Part shown: in pieces, positions 34,340 through 43,383 of the stretch
Layout of the letters: every line of letters starts with the position of its first letter
How positions within the stretch are numbered: position 1 is the first letter of the stretch
Assembly: GCF_003931565.1 (NCBI RefSeq)
Contig: NZ_RRYI01000006.1
Location: 62,001 to 126,000 of the forward strand
From: Caulobacter sp. 602-1
GTDB lineage: Bacteria > Pseudomonadota > Alphaproteobacteria > Caulobacterales > Caulobacteraceae
Reading direction: 5' to 3'
DNA: 64,000 nt
Position numbers and translations under genes: made by a program
The notes under the pieces: model-generated
The model's input: only the letters and a program-made list of their open reading frames with translations
Told to the model about the DNA's origin: nothing
Databases searched by the model: none

Positions 34340-37027
34340 ATGCCGGTTGAGACATTGACCAAGGCCCGTTGGGTTTATGCATTCGGCGGAGGCGGCGCGG
34401 ATGGCGACGCCTCGATGAAGAACCTGCTTGGGGGAAAGGGCGCCAATCTCGCTGAGATGTCGTCTCTGGGCCTGCCGGTGCCGCCGGGCTTCACGATCAC
34501 CACCGAAGCCTGCGTCCACTACTATTCCAACGGCAAGCAGTATCCGGCCGAGCTGACCGAGCAGGTCGCCGCCGGCCTGGCCAGGGTCGAGGAACTGACC
34601 GGCAAAAAGTTTGGCGACGTCGCCAACCCGCTGCTGGTCTCGGTGCGCTCGGGCGCGCGAGCCTCGATGCCGGGCATGATGGACACGGTGCTGAACCTGG
34701 GCCTCAACGACGAAACCGTCGAGGGCCTGGCCAAGCTGTCGGGCGACCGCCGCTTCGCCTATGACAGCTATCGCCGCTTTATCCAGATGTACTCGAACGT
34801 CGTGCTCAACCTCGAGCACCACATGTTCGAGGAGATCCTGGACGATCACAAGGAGCGCCTGGACGTCAACGTCGACACCGGCCTCACCGCCGAGGACTGG
34901 GCCCAGGTCATCAAGGACTACAAGGCCGCCGTTCAGGATCACCTGGGCAAGCCCTTTCCGCAGGACGCTCAGGAGCAGCTGTGGGGCGCCGTCGGCGCCG
35001 TGTTCGCCAGCTGGATGAACGACCGCGCCAAGTTCTATCGCCGCATGCACGACATCCCCGAGAGCTGGGGCACGGCCGTGAACATCCAGTCGATGGTGTT
35101 CGGCAACATGGGCGACACCTCGGCGACGGGCGTGGCCTTCACCCGCAATCCGTCGAACGGCGACAACCGCCTCTACGGCGAGTTCCTGATCAACGCCCAG
35201 GGCGAGGACGTGGTCGCGGGCATCCGCACCCCGCAGTCCCTGACCAAGGCCGCGCGCGAGGAGATGGGCGACGTCGCGCCGTCGATGGAAGAGGCGATGC
35301 CGGAGGTGTTCGCCCAGTTCAAGTCGGTGGTGGAGACGCTGGAGCGTCACTATCGCGACATGCAGGACATCGAGTTCACCGTCGAGCGCGGCGTGCTCTA
35401 CATGCTGCAGACCCGCAACGGCAAGCGCACCGCCAAGGCCGCGCTGAAGACGGCGGTCGACATGGCCGCCGAGGGCGTGATCAGCAAGGAAGAGGCCGTG
35501 GGCCGCGTCGAACCGGCCTCGCTGGACCAGTTGCTGCATCCGACCATCGATCCGACCGCTCACCGCGACGTGATCACCACCGGCCTGCCGGCCTCGCCCG
35601 GCGCGGCGACCGGCAAGGTGGTGTTCGACAGTGACGCGGCCGAAAAGGCCGCCGCCGCCGGCGAGAGCGTCATCCTGGTGCGCGAGGAGACGTCGCCGGA
35701 AGACATCCATGGCATGCACGCCGCGCGCGGCATCATCACGGCCCGGGGCGGCATGACCAGCCACGCCGCCGTCGTGGCGCGCGGCATGGGCCGTCCCTGC
35801 GTCTCCGGCGCCGGCGACGTGTCGATCTTCCCCAAGGAAGGCCTGTTCCGGGCCCGTGGTCGCGAGTTCAAGGTCGGCGAAGTGATCACCATCGACGGCT
35901 CGACCGGCGAAATCCTGGCCGGCGCGCCCAAGATGATCGAACCCGAGCTGACCGGCGACTTCGCCACCCTGATGGGCTGGGCCGATCAGGTCCGTCGCCT
36001 GAAGGTGCGCGCCAACGCCGAAACGCCGCTGGACGCCAAGACCGCTCGCCAGTTCGGCGCGGAGGGCATCGGTCTCTGCCGCACCGAGCACATGTTCTTC
36101 GACGACACCCGGATCGCCGCCGTGCGCGAGATGATCCTGGCCGACGATGAAAAGGGCCGCCGCGCGGCCCTGGCCAAGATCGCACCGTTCCAGAAGGCCG
36201 ACTTCGTCGAGTTGTTCACGATCATGGAAGGCCTGCCGGTCACGATCCGTCTCTTGGATCCGCCGCTGCACGAGTTCCTGCCGCACACCGAGGAAGACGT
36301 GGAAGCCGTGGCCGCGGCCACGGGCCTAGACGCCGCCAAGCTGATGCGGCGCGCCAAGGAGCTGCACGAGACCAACCCGATGCTGGGCCACCGCGGCTGC
36401 CGCCTGGGCGTCTCGTATCCCGAGATCTACGAGATGCAGGTCCGGGCCATCATCGAGGCGGCCTGCGAGATCGCCAAGTCGGGCAAGGCCGCGCCCGTTC
36501 CCGAGATCATGCACCCGCTGGTCGCCAAGGGCGAGGAGATGAAGTACCTGCGCGACCTGACCGACCGTGTCGCCAAGGCGGTGCTGGAAGAGCAGGGTAT
36601 CGACCTGAAGTATACGGTCGGCACCATGATCGAGCTGCCCCGCGCCGCTCTGCGGGCTGGTGACCTGGCCGCGAACGCCGAGTTCTTCAGCTTCGGCACC
36701 AACGACCTGACCCAGACGACGTTCGGCATCAGCCGCGACGACGCCGGCAAGTTCCTGGGCGCCTATATCGACAAGGGCATCTTCGAGAAGGACCCCTTTG
36801 TCAGCCTCGACCAGGAAGGCGTGGGCGACCTGATCCGCATCGCCGCCGAGCGCGGCCGCGCGGCCCGTCCCGACGTCAAGCTGGGCATCTGTGGGGAGCA
36901 CGGTGGTGACCCGGCCTCGATCGCCTTCTGCGAGACGGTCGGCCTGGACTATGTATCGTGCTCGCCCTACCGCGTGCCGATCGCGCGCCTGGCGGCGGCT
37001 CAGGCGGCTCTGGCCAACAAAAAATAA
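34340..37027 (+). CDS. ppdK: Pyruvate, phosphate dikinase
   Basis: The 895-residue enzyme has the three PPDK domains. The N-terminal ATP-grasp starts W-V-Y-A-F-G-G-G-G-A-D-G-D. The central phosphohistidine swivel domain has G-G-M-T-S-H-A-A-V-V-A-R-G-M-G (His about 476). The C-terminal PEP/pyruvate barrel has G-L-C-R-T-E-H-M-F-F and the C-S-P-Y-R-V-P-I-A-R-L catalytic Cys. It interconverts pyruvate+ATP+Pi with PEP+AMP+PPi, used for gluconeogenesis or PPi-linked glycolysis. A strong terminator follows. Confidence 0.97.
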   Translation: MPVETLTKARWVYAFGGGGADGDASMKNLLGGKGANLAEMSSLGLPVPPGFTITTEACVHYYSNGKQYPAELTEQVAAGLARVEELTGKKFGDVANPLLVSVRSGARASMPGMMDTVLNLGLNDETVEGLAKLSGDRRFAYDSYRRFIQMYSNVVLNLEHHMFEEILDDHKERLDVNVDTGLTAEDWAQVIKDYKAAVQDHLGKPFPQDAQEQLWGAVGAVFASWMNDRAKFYRRMHDIPESWGTAVNIQSMVFGNMGDTSATGVAFTRNPSNGDNRLYGEFLINAQGEDVVAGIRTPQSLTKAAREEMGDVAPSMEEAMPEVFAQFKSVVETLERHYRDMQDIEFTVERGVLYMLQTRNGKRTAKAALKTAVDMAAEGVISKEEAVGRVEPASLDQLLHPTIDPTAHRDVITTGLPASPGAATGKVVFDSDAAEKAAAAGESVILVREETSPEDIHGMHAARGIITARGGMTSHAAVVARGMGRPCVSGAGDVSIFPKEGLFRARGREFKVGEVITIDGSTGEILAGAPKMIEPELTGDFATLMGWADQVRRLKVRANAETPLDAKTARQFGAEGIGLCRTEHMFFDDTRIAAVREMILADDEKGRRAALAKIAPFQKADFVELFTIMEGLPVTIRLLDPPLHEFLPHTEEDVEAVAAATGLDAAKLMRRAKELHETNPMLGHRGCRLGVSYPEIYEMQVRAIIEAACEIAKSGKAAPVPEIMHPLVAKGEEMKYLRDLTDRVAKAVLEEQGIDLKYTVGTMIELPRAALRAGDLAANAEFFSFGTNDLTQTTFGISRDDAGKFLGAYIDKGIFEKDPFVSLDQEGVGDLIRIAAERGRAARPDVKLGICGEHGGDPASIAFCETVGLDYVSCSPYRVPIARLAAAQAALANKK

Positions 37028-37050
37028 CGTCTCGGGGTGTGATCAAAAGG

Positions 37051-37085
37051 GGGCTCGGCGCTGGATAGCGCCGGGCCCTTTTTTG
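37051..37085 (+). terminator. Rho-independent terminator after ppdK
   Basis: A 12-bp stem with one or two mismatches (37051-37062 with 37067-37078, loop GGAT) is followed by TTTTTT (37079-37084). It ends ppdK transcription 24 bases after the stop. Confidence 0.9.
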
Positions 37086-37212
37086 TTCGGGAGACGGGCT
37101 GGGAATACATGGCCCTTCCGCGGCGCGTATGGACTATCCAATCCGATATTTTGGCTAGACCAATTTTCGCTGAGCGCTATATCCGGAAGCGAGACTTCTG
37201 GGAGGAAGCACG

Positions 37213-37671
37213 ATGTTGGCGATCCTGGCTCTAGCCGCCGGTATGGCGACCGCGCCCGAACCCGGCCCTCTCACGCTTTCAACCGCCATCGACCTGGCCA
37301 AGGCCGCGGTCGACGCCTGCGCCGCGAAGGGCGCGCACGTCTCCGCCGCCGTGGTCGACGCGAAAGGCGATACGTTGGTCGTGCTGCGCGACGAGCAGAG
37401 TCCCAAGCCGCCGATCGCCGCGCCGCGCAAGGCCAACGCCGCCGTGGTCTTCGACCAGCCCGGCAGCGTCATGGAGCTCCGTGAAAAGGCCGATCCGGAC
37501 TTCGCCGCCAGGATCGCCGCCGACCCCGACCACCTGAACCCTCACGCCGGTTCGCTGCCGCTGCACGTCGGGACCACGGTCGTCGGCGGCCTGGCGATAG
37601 CCGACACCACCCACGAGGTCGCCGACCAGTGCGCCCGCGCGGCCCTGGCCAAGTTCCCGCAGTTCCATTGA
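37213..37671 (+). CDS. GlcG/HbpS-like heme-binding family protein
   Basis: This 152-residue protein starts with a short hydrophobic signal-like stretch (M-L-A-I-L-A-L-A-A-G-M-A). A GlcG/HbpS (DUF336-type) fold follows, with A-K-A-A-V-D-A-C-A-A-K-G and V-S-A-A-V-V-D-A-K-G-D. The C-terminal segment G-G-L-A-I-A-D-T-T-H-E-V-A-D-Q-C-A also fits this family, which often binds heme or small organic acids in the periplasm. Ligand unknown. A GGAGGAAG site precedes the ATG. It is followed after 11 bases by the DUF4861-like gene, so they are one operon. Confidence 0.8.
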   Translation: MLAILALAAGMATAPEPGPLTLSTAIDLAKAAVDACAAKGAHVSAAVVDAKGDTLVVLRDEQSPKPPIAAPRKANAAVVFDQPGSVMELREKADPDFAARIAADPDHLNPHAGSLPLHVGTTVVGGLAIADTTHEVADQCARAALAKFPQFH

Positions 37672-37682
37672 GAGCGTCCGAG

Positions 37683-38597
37683 ATGAAGAAGCGCCTGATC
37701 CTCGCCGCCGTTCTGGCCGTGTCCGTGAGCACGGTTCACGCCCAGGAGCACGCTCCGGCCAAGCCGCTGGAGAAGCCCGACGCGGAGGGCCAGAAGCCGC
37801 GCGCCGCGGTCGTGCTGGCTCCGTACCGCTTCAACGACATCCTCTGGGAGAACGACCGCACGGCGCACCGGATCTACAGCCGCGACCTGGAGAAGGCCGA
37901 GCCGCCCTCGACCTCTGGCATCGACGCCTGGGGCAAGAGCGTGCGCTGGCCCTATATGGACCGCCAGCTGAAAACCGGAGATCAGCACGCCAGCCACGGC
38001 GAGGGTCTCGATTTCTACGACGTCGGCACCGGCCGAGGCGCGGGCGGTCTGGGCGTCTGGCGGGACAACAAGCTGTGGACCTCGCGCAACTGGTCCAGCT
38101 GGAAGATGATCCAGAACGGCCCGGACGTGGCCAGGTTCAGCGTCGACTACGCGCCCTGGCCGGTCGATGTGGACCGCAAGGTCTGGGAGACGCGGACCTT
38201 CACTCTGCCGCTAGGGACAAATTTCACGCGCATGGTCTCGACCATCAGCTCCGACAAGCCTGGCCCGCTGGTGGTCGGCATCGGCATCAGCAAACGCAAG
38301 CGCGCCAGCGGCTCGGGCGTGTTCAGGAAAGACCTAGCGCCGGGCCGGGTGACGTTCTGGGAGCCGGCGGACCCTGAAAAGGGCTCGATGGCCATCGCCC
38401 TGATGGTCGACCCCAAATCGGTCGTCGAGGTGCGCCAGGACTTCGACAACTATCTGGTTCTGATCAAGGTCGAGCCAGGCAAGCCGTTCGTCTACTACAT
38501 GGGCGCGGCCTGGGATAAGGGCCTGGACTTCCATACGCCGGCCGAGTGGGACGCGTATGTGACCGCCGCGAAGGCGGACTTCGATCCAAACCACTAG
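37683..38597 (+). CDS. Secreted DUF4861 family protein
   Basis: The 304-residue product has a Sec signal (M-K-K-R-L-I-L-A-A-V-L..., cleaved near V-H-A-Q-E). The body has N-D-I-L-W-E-N-D-R-T-A-H-R-I-Y near the N-terminus and G-K-S-V-R-W-P-Y-M-D, typical of DUF4861. These proteins occur with polysaccharide-degrading genes and are predicted beta-sandwich folds, but a catalytic role is not established. No carbohydrate genes are adjacent here. A hairpin terminator follows. Confidence 0.75.
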   Translation: MKKRLILAAVLAVSVSTVHAQEHAPAKPLEKPDAEGQKPRAAVVLAPYRFNDILWENDRTAHRIYSRDLEKAEPPSTSGIDAWGKSVRWPYMDRQLKTGDQHASHGEGLDFYDVGTGRGAGGLGVWRDNKLWTSRNWSSWKMIQNGPDVARFSVDYAPWPVDVDRKVWETRTFTLPLGTNFTRMVSTISSDKPGPLVVGIGISKRKRASGSGVFRKDLAPGRVTFWEPADPEKGSMAIALMVDPKSVVEVRQDFDNYLVLIKVEPGKPFVYYMGAAWDKGLDFHTPAEWDAYVTAAKADFDPNH

Positions 38598-38609
38598 GCC
38601 AAAACGAAA

Positions 38610-38640
38610 ACCGTCCCGAGGTGGGGAGCCTCGGGACGGT
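38610..38640. terminator. Hairpin terminator between DUF4861 gene and wrbA
   Basis: A perfect 12-bp stem (38610-38621 with 38629-38640) between the convergent genes is preceded by AAAACGAAAA, which gives a U-rich tail on the minus strand. It most likely ends the wrbA transcript and may also act on the plus strand. Confidence 0.8.
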
Positions 38641-38710
38641 CGTTGGCCGTCCGCCTTGGGGGAGGGGGCGCGGACGGCGGCTGCGGCTTTTGGATCCCTT
38701 GGGGAGAGGA

Positions 38711-39310
38711 TCAGCCGTGCAGTTTCAGAGCGGTCTCGGCGATTTTGCGGCCTTGGTAGCGAGCGCCGGTCAGTTCGTTTTCGCTGGGCTGACGCGAACC
38801 GTCGCCGCCGGCGATGGTGGTGGCGCCGTAGGGGCTGCCGCCGGTGACCTCATCCAGGGTCATCTGGCCGGCGTGACCGTAGTCCATGCCCACGATCACC
38901 ATGCCGAAGTGCAGCAGGTTGGTGATGATCGAGAACAGTGTGGTCTCCTGACCGCCGTGTTGCGTCGCCGTCGAGGTGAAAGCGCCGCCGACCTTGCCGT
39001 GCAGGGCGCCGCGGGCCCACAGGCCGCCGGCCTGGTCGAGGAAAGCCGCCATCTGCGAACTCATGCGGCCGAAGCGGGTGCCCGTGCCGACGATGATCGC
39101 GTCGTAGTCGGCCAGATCGGCGATGGAGGCCACCGGAGCGTCCTGATCGAGCTTGAAGTGGGCGTTCTTGGCGACTTCAGGCGGGGCGGTTTCTGGCACG
39201 CGCTTGATGTCGACGGTCGCGCCGGCCTCACGGGCGCCTTCGGCCACGGCCTTGGCCATGGTCTCGATGTGGCCGTACGAGGAGTAGTAGAGAACGAGAA
39301 CCTTGGCCAT
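38711..39310 (-). CDS. wrbA: NAD(P)H:quinone oxidoreductase WrbA
   Basis: This 199-residue flavodoxin-fold protein starts [18 protein letters not shown]. It has the FMN-site loop [16 protein letters not shown] and the later G-Y-A/S-P-Y-G-A-T-type segment (G-S-P-Y-G-A-T-T-I), typical of WrbA. It reduces quinones by two electrons with FMN and NAD(P)H. It sits downstream of the pirin-like gene on the same strand, and the LysR regulator upstream is divergent, so a shared quinone/redox stress circuit is likely. Confidence 0.93.
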   Translation of the reverse strand: MAKVLVLYYSSYGHIETMAKAVAEGAREAGATVDIKRVPETAPPEVAKNAHFKLDQDAPVASIADLADYDAIIVGTGTRFGRMSSQMAAFLDQAGGLWARGALHGKVGGAFTSTATQHGGQETTLFSIITNLLHFGMVIVGMDYGHAGQMTLDEVTGGSPYGATTIAGGDGSRQPSENELTGARYQGRKIAETALKLHG

Positions 39311-39401
39311 TTGGGGCTTCCTTGAACGGGTTGTTGGTGAGGAAAGTCGGCGCGAGGTTTTCAGTTTCCTCGCGCCATTTTCTAGAACGGAATGGTCGCG
39401 C

Positions 39402-40100
39402 TTAGGCCGCGTCGACCAGGACGAGTTCGGCGTCTTCCAGGGCGGTGACGGTGATGACGTCTTCGTCCTTGATGCCGGCGCCGTCGCGGGCGTTCAGCTT
39501 GACGCCGTTGACTTCCACGACCCCGACGGCCGGGACCAGGTAGCCGCTGCGGTCCTTGCCCAGGGCGTAGGTGGTGCTTTCGCCCGCCTTCAGCGTCGCG
39601 CCCAGAACGCGGGCGTCGGTGCGGATCGGCAGAGCGTCGGCGTCATCGGCGAAGCCCGAGGCCAGGGTCACGAACTTGCCCGAGCGGTCACCCTTTGGGA
39701 ACGGCTTGGCGCCCCACGACGGCGCCGCGCCGAAGGTCTTGGGTTCGATCCAGATCTGGAAGATCCGGGTCGTCTCCGGCTCGAGGTTGTACTCCGAGTG
39801 ACGGATGCCCGTGCCCGCGCTCATCACCTGGACGTCGCCGGCTTCGGTGCGACCCTTGTTGCCCAGGCTGTCCTGGTGGGTGATCGCGCCGTCGCGGACG
39901 TAGGTGATGATCTCCATGTCGCTGTGGGGGTGCGGCGGGAAGCCGGTGTTCGGGGCGATCTCGTCGTCGTTCCAGACCCTCAGAGCGCCCCAGTTCATGT
40001 TGCTGGGATCGTAGTAGCTGGCGAACGAGAAGTGGTGCTTGGCGTTCAGCCAACCGTGGTTGGCGCCGCCAAGCTTGTCGAACGGTCTGCGGTCGATCAT
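39402..40100 (-). CDS. Pirin-like (YhhW-type) cupin protein
   Basis: The 232-residue bicupin contains the pirin N-terminal motif [10 protein letters not shown] and the metal-binding H-P-H-S-D-M-E (about 57-63) with a later H in [10 protein letters not shown]. The YhhW/YhaK type has quercetinase activity in E. coli, but here a quinone or phenolic substrate is only inferred. It lies upstream of wrbA (91-base gap) and is divergent from the LysR gene across 142 bases. The intergenic region is the probable LysR target. Confidence 0.88.
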   Translation of the reverse strand: MIDRRPFDKLGGANHGWLNAKHHFSFASYYDPSNMNWGALRVWNDDEIAPNTGFPPHPHSDMEIITYVRDGAITHQDSLGNKGRTEAGDVQVMSAGTGIRHSEYNLEPETTRIFQIWIEPKTFGAAPSWGAKPFPKGDRSGKFVTLASGFADDADALPIRTDARVLGATLKAGESTTYALGKDRSGYLVPAVGVVEVNGVKLNARDGAGIKDEDVITVTALEDAELVLVDAA

Positions 40101-40242
40101 GGCTCTAACCTTTCTTTCCCTCTGGGCCTTGGCCCTCTGGTGCGCCGCGTCGGCGCGTCTTGTTGAGGAGAAGATAAGGGATCGCCCGGGATCCGAAATG
40201 GAAACTGTTGAAACTCATTGTTTCCGAAACTAGGCTTCAGAC

Positions 40243-41142
40243 ATGTCCAAGCTACCCGATCTCGAAGGCCTCGCCGTGTTCGCCAAGGTGGTGGAGCTGC
40301 GCTCGTTCGCCGCCGCCGCTGAGGAGTTGGCCATGTCCAAGGCCACGGTCTCCAAGGCCGTCACCCGGCTGGAGGAACGGCTGGGCGCGCGGCTCTTCAA
40401 CCGCACCTCGCGCCGCCTGGCCTTGACCGACGCCGGTCAGTCCCTGGTCGAGCGCGCCACCCGCGTGCTGGCCGAGGCGCAGGCCGCCGAGGAAGAGGCT
40501 TCCAGCCAGTCTTCGGCCCCGCGCGGCACCGTGCGGATGGCGGTGCCCATGTCGCTGGGCATCACCACCCTGGGGCCCGTGCTGCCGGGGTTCTTCGAAG
40601 CCTACCCAGACGTCTCGGTCGACCTCCATCTATCGGACGCCACGGTCGACCTGGTCGGCATGGGTTTCGACCTGGCGCTGCGCGTCGCGTCCCTGCCGGA
40701 CAGCTCGCTTATCGCCCGTCGCCTGCGGGGCGTGAAGCGCCAGGTCGTCGCCGCGCCGGCCTATTGGGAAAAACACGGACGGCCAGGCCACCCGGCCGGC
40801 CTGGCCGAGCATCGCGGCCTGACCTACGGCCACCAGGCCGCCCCCGAGACCTGGCGCTTCCAGCGCGGCGGCGAAGAGGCCTCGGTGCGGCCCAAGTCCG
40901 TAGTCCGCGCGAATAACGGCGACGTGCTCGTTCCGTCGCTGATCGCCGGCGTCGGCGTGGCTGTCCTGCCGGACTTCATCGTCGGTCCGGCTGTGGCTGA
41001 TGGCCGGCTGGAGGAGATCCTGGTCGACTGGACCGCCGCCCCGATCGCCCTGCATCTGGTCATGCCGCCGGGCGGCCCGCGTCCGGCGCGGGTCGACGCC
41101 CTGGCCAACTATCTGGGCAAGGCGCTTTCAGGCAAAAGCTAG
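40243..41142 (+). CDS. LysR family transcriptional regulator
   Basis: The 299-residue LysR protein has the N-terminal winged helix (residues about 5-65): L-E-G-L-A-V-F-A-K-V-V-E-L-R-S-F, then S-K-A-T-V-S-K-A-V-T-R-L-E-E-R-L-G. The C-terminal substrate-binding domain starts near G-T-V-R-M-A-V-P-M-S. Its position divergent to the pirin and wrbA genes suggests it controls them in response to a quinone or electrophile. The 3' end overlaps the convergent hypothetical gene by 4 bases. Confidence 0.92.
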   Translation: MSKLPDLEGLAVFAKVVELRSFAAAAEELAMSKATVSKAVTRLEERLGARLFNRTSRRLALTDAGQSLVERATRVLAEAQAAEEEASSQSSAPRGTVRMAVPMSLGITTLGPVLPGFFEAYPDVSVDLHLSDATVDLVGMGFDLALRVASLPDSSLIARRLRGVKRQVVAAPAYWEKHGRPGHPAGLAEHRGLTYGHQAAPETWRFQRGGEEASVRPKSVVRANNGDVLVPSLIAGVGVAVLPDFIVGPAVADGRLEEILVDWTAAPIALHLVMPPGGPRPARVDALANYLGKALSGKS

Positions 41143-41615
41143 CGGACGCGCTTGAACGTCAGGCTCTGGTCCGGCGGGCCGGGCTGGCCGTCGACATCCT
41201 GCTCGACCTTCAGCGTGTTGGCGTCGACGAGCCAAACCCTCATCGACTGCTTGCGGCCGGTTTTGTTGTGGGTCACGGCGGTGACGCCGCTCTGGCCGTC
41301 GCGGCGGACGCTGATCATCACGATCTGGGTGTTGACCACGGCCTTGGTCGGTGTGCCGTCCAGCGGCGCGTCGGCGAACTGGATAGCGGCCAGGCCGCTC
41401 TCGTCTTCCTCGATCAGGGTCCAGGCCAGGCTCTTGCCGTCATCCTTGGTGACGTCGACCTCGGCGCTCACCGGGGCGGGGCCAGTCAGGGCCTCGTTGA
41501 AGCGCGAGGCCGCCAGATCGATCTTCCAAAGGCCCATCGCGCCCAGCGGATCGGTCTGGGCGAGGGCCGGAGACGCCATCAACAGGCCGGCGGTGACGAG
41601 AGTGGTTCGGATCAT
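41139..41615 (-). CDS. Small secreted hypothetical protein
   Basis: The 158-residue protein has a signal peptide (M-I-R-T-T-L-V-T-A-G-L-L-M-A-S-P-A-L-A-Q). The mature part has W-K-I-D-L-A-A-S-R-F near the N-terminus and an alternating-strand pattern later, so it could be a small lipocalin-like or beta-sandwich domain. I do not recognise it. It converges with the LysR gene and is followed upstream by the octapeptide-repeat protein on the same strand (84-base gap). Confidence 0.7.
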   Translation of the reverse strand: MIRTTLVTAGLLMASPALAQTDPLGAMGLWKIDLAASRFNEALTGPAPVSAEVDVTKDDGKSLAWTLIEEDESGLAAIQFADAPLDGTPTKAVVNTQIVMISVRRDGQSGVTAVTHNKTGRKQSMRVWLVDANTLKVEQDVDGQPGPPDQSLTFKRVR

Positions 41616-41699
41616 GCGGCGCCTCCTGAGCGTTCGGCCATCAGACGCCCGGGGGGGCGCGCGTCGTCTAGAAGCTTTCTCGCCTATCGGCCTTCCGGC

Positions 41700-43295
41700 C
41701 TAGAGACTGGCGACCTGGGTCGGGGTCAGGGCCCCGACCTGAAGCGGGGTCATGGCCGCCAGGTTGGTCGACGACAGCCAGTCCAGCTGGGCCAGGGTCA
41801 GGCCCGGGATCTGGGCCGGCAGCAGGTAGCCGACCTGGGTCGTCGTCAGTTCCGCGATCACGGACGTCCCCAACGCGCCGATCTGGGTGGAGCTCAGCGA
41901 CTGGACCTGCGTCGGGGTGAGCTGGCTGAACTCGGCGTGCGAGAAGCTACGCATCTGATAGGGCGACAGGCCCCTTAGCGCGCTGGTCGTCAGGGCTGTG
42001 ACCTGTGTGGCCGACAGGGCCGACAGGTCGGTGATCGAGATCGCGCCCAATTGAGCGCCGCTCAGAGCGCGCACCTGGGTGGTGGAGAACTCGGCCATGT
42101 CGGTTGTCGTCAACCCGGCCAGCTGGGTCGCCGTCAGGCCGGTGATCTGCGTCGTGCTGATCGACTGGAAGGCGGTCGCATCCAGGCCCGACAGGTTCTC
42201 GACCGAGAGCCCGCCGAACTGGCTGGAACTCAGGCTCTGGAACTGCGTCGCGGAAAGCTCGGCGAAGTCGGTGGCGGTCAAACCGGCGATCTGGGTGGCG
42301 GCCAGACCGGCCAGCTGGGTCGAGGTCAGGGCCGCGATCTGGCTGGCCGACAGGGCGTTGAAGTTGTCGGTGGACAGCGCCGACAGCTGGCCCGCCGTGA
42401 AGCCCGCCACCTGGGTCGGGGTCAGCTTGGTGAAGTCGGTGACGCTCAGCGTCCGGACCTGGGCCGCCGTGAGGCCGCCGATCTGGGAAGCGGTGAGGGC
42501 GGCGACCTTGGTGGCCGACAACCCCGCGAAGCCGCTGCTGGACAGGCCCGCCAGCTGGGTCGGGGTAAGGGCCTTGAACTGGGTGTCGGACAACCCGGCG
42601 GTCTGAGTGCTGGTCAGTCCGCCCAGCTGCGCCGCCGAGAAGACGTTGAAATCCGTATCGAGCTCTGTCAGTTGGTCCAGCGACAGCGATCCGACCTGGG
42701 TGGCCGTCAGGCCTTTAAATTGGGTGCTCGACAGGGCGGCGAACTGCAGGTCGTCCAGGGCCGGGATCAGGGTGGCGGGCAGGGCCGACAGCTGGGTCGG
42801 CGACAGCGCCTGCAGCTGATCGGGCCACATCTCCCCCAGATCCTCCAGACTCATGGCGCCGATCTGCGTGGCCGTCAGGCTCTTGACCTGGGTGGCGCTC
42901 AGCGCCGTGATCTGCGTGCCATCCAAGGCCGTGAAGTGGGTGGCGTCCAGCGCTCCGATCTGGGCCGCGCTCAGCTTTTCCAGCCGCTCGGTGTCCAGCT
43001 TGGCCAGCTGGGTCGAGGTCAGGGCGTTCAATTGCCCGCCGCTGAACGCCGCCAACTGCTCGGCGTCGAAGATCACGTTCGGGGCGAAGGCCGGGATCTG
43101 GGTGGCCGTGAGGCCTTTCACGGCGGTGTTCGACAGGGCCGAGACCTGGCTCGCGGACAGGCTGCCAAGCGCGGTGCTCGAGAGCGCGGCGACCTGGGTG
43201 CTGGCCAGGGTCTCCAGCTTGGTGGTCGACAGGTTGGTGATCGTCGACGCCGACAGCGCGGCGATCTGAGCGGCGGAGAGGTACGAAATCGGCAC
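41700..43295 (-). CDS. Protein made almost wholly of an 8-residue repeat (about 65 copies)
   Basis: The 531-residue protein starts at a GTG and has no visible signal peptide or membrane helix. From residue about 5 to the end it repeats with an 8-residue period: L-(S/T)-x-(T/S)-Q-(I/L/V/F)-x-x, e.g. A-L-T-S-T-Q-L-A and G-L-T-A-T-Q-I-P. The S/T-x-x-Q pattern looks like an N-terminal helix cap, which suggests stacked short helices; a beta-solenoid is the alternative. It resembles repeats in large adhesin-like proteins of alphaproteobacteria, but no C-terminal secretion domain is seen. Function unknown. Confidence 0.75.
   Translation of the reverse strand: MPISYLSAAQIAALSASTITNLSTTKLETLASTQVAALSSTALGSLSASQVSALSNTAVKGLTATQIPAFAPNVIFDAEQLAAFSGGQLNALTSTQLAKLDTERLEKLSAAQIGALDATHFTALDGTQITALSATQVKSLTATQIGAMSLEDLGEMWPDQLQALSPTQLSALPATLIPALDDLQFAALSSTQFKGLTATQVGSLSLDQLTELDTDFNVFSAAQLGGLTSTQTAGLSDTQFKALTPTQLAGLSSSGFAGLSATKVAALTASQIGGLTAAQVRTLSVTDFTKLTPTQVAGFTAGQLSALSTDNFNALSASQIAALTSTQLAGLAATQIAGLTATDFAELSATQFQSLSSSQFGGLSVENLSGLDATAFQSISTTQITGLTATQLAGLTTTDMAEFSTTQVRALSGAQLGAISITDLSALSATQVTALTTSALRGLSPYQMRSFSHAEFSQLTPTQVQSLSSTQIGALGTSVIAELTTTQVGYLLPAQIPGLTLAQLDWLSSTNLAAMTPLQVGALTPTQVASL
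41710..43275 (-). repeat. In-gene 24-bp tandem repeat array
   Basis: The array encodes the 8-residue repeat, so the DNA has a degenerate 24-base period (frequent CAGxxxGG-type and acCTGGGTc segments on the plus strand). Copies are diverged at DNA level, so it is an old or selected array rather than a recent slippage product. Confidence 0.7.
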
Positions 43296-43383
43296 TGGAC
43301 TCGTTGCCCTACAAGGTCGCGACGCGAATCGTTCGCGTTAACCCTATGCGAAATGGCCCAATGCGACCATGCGGCGAGAAGGC

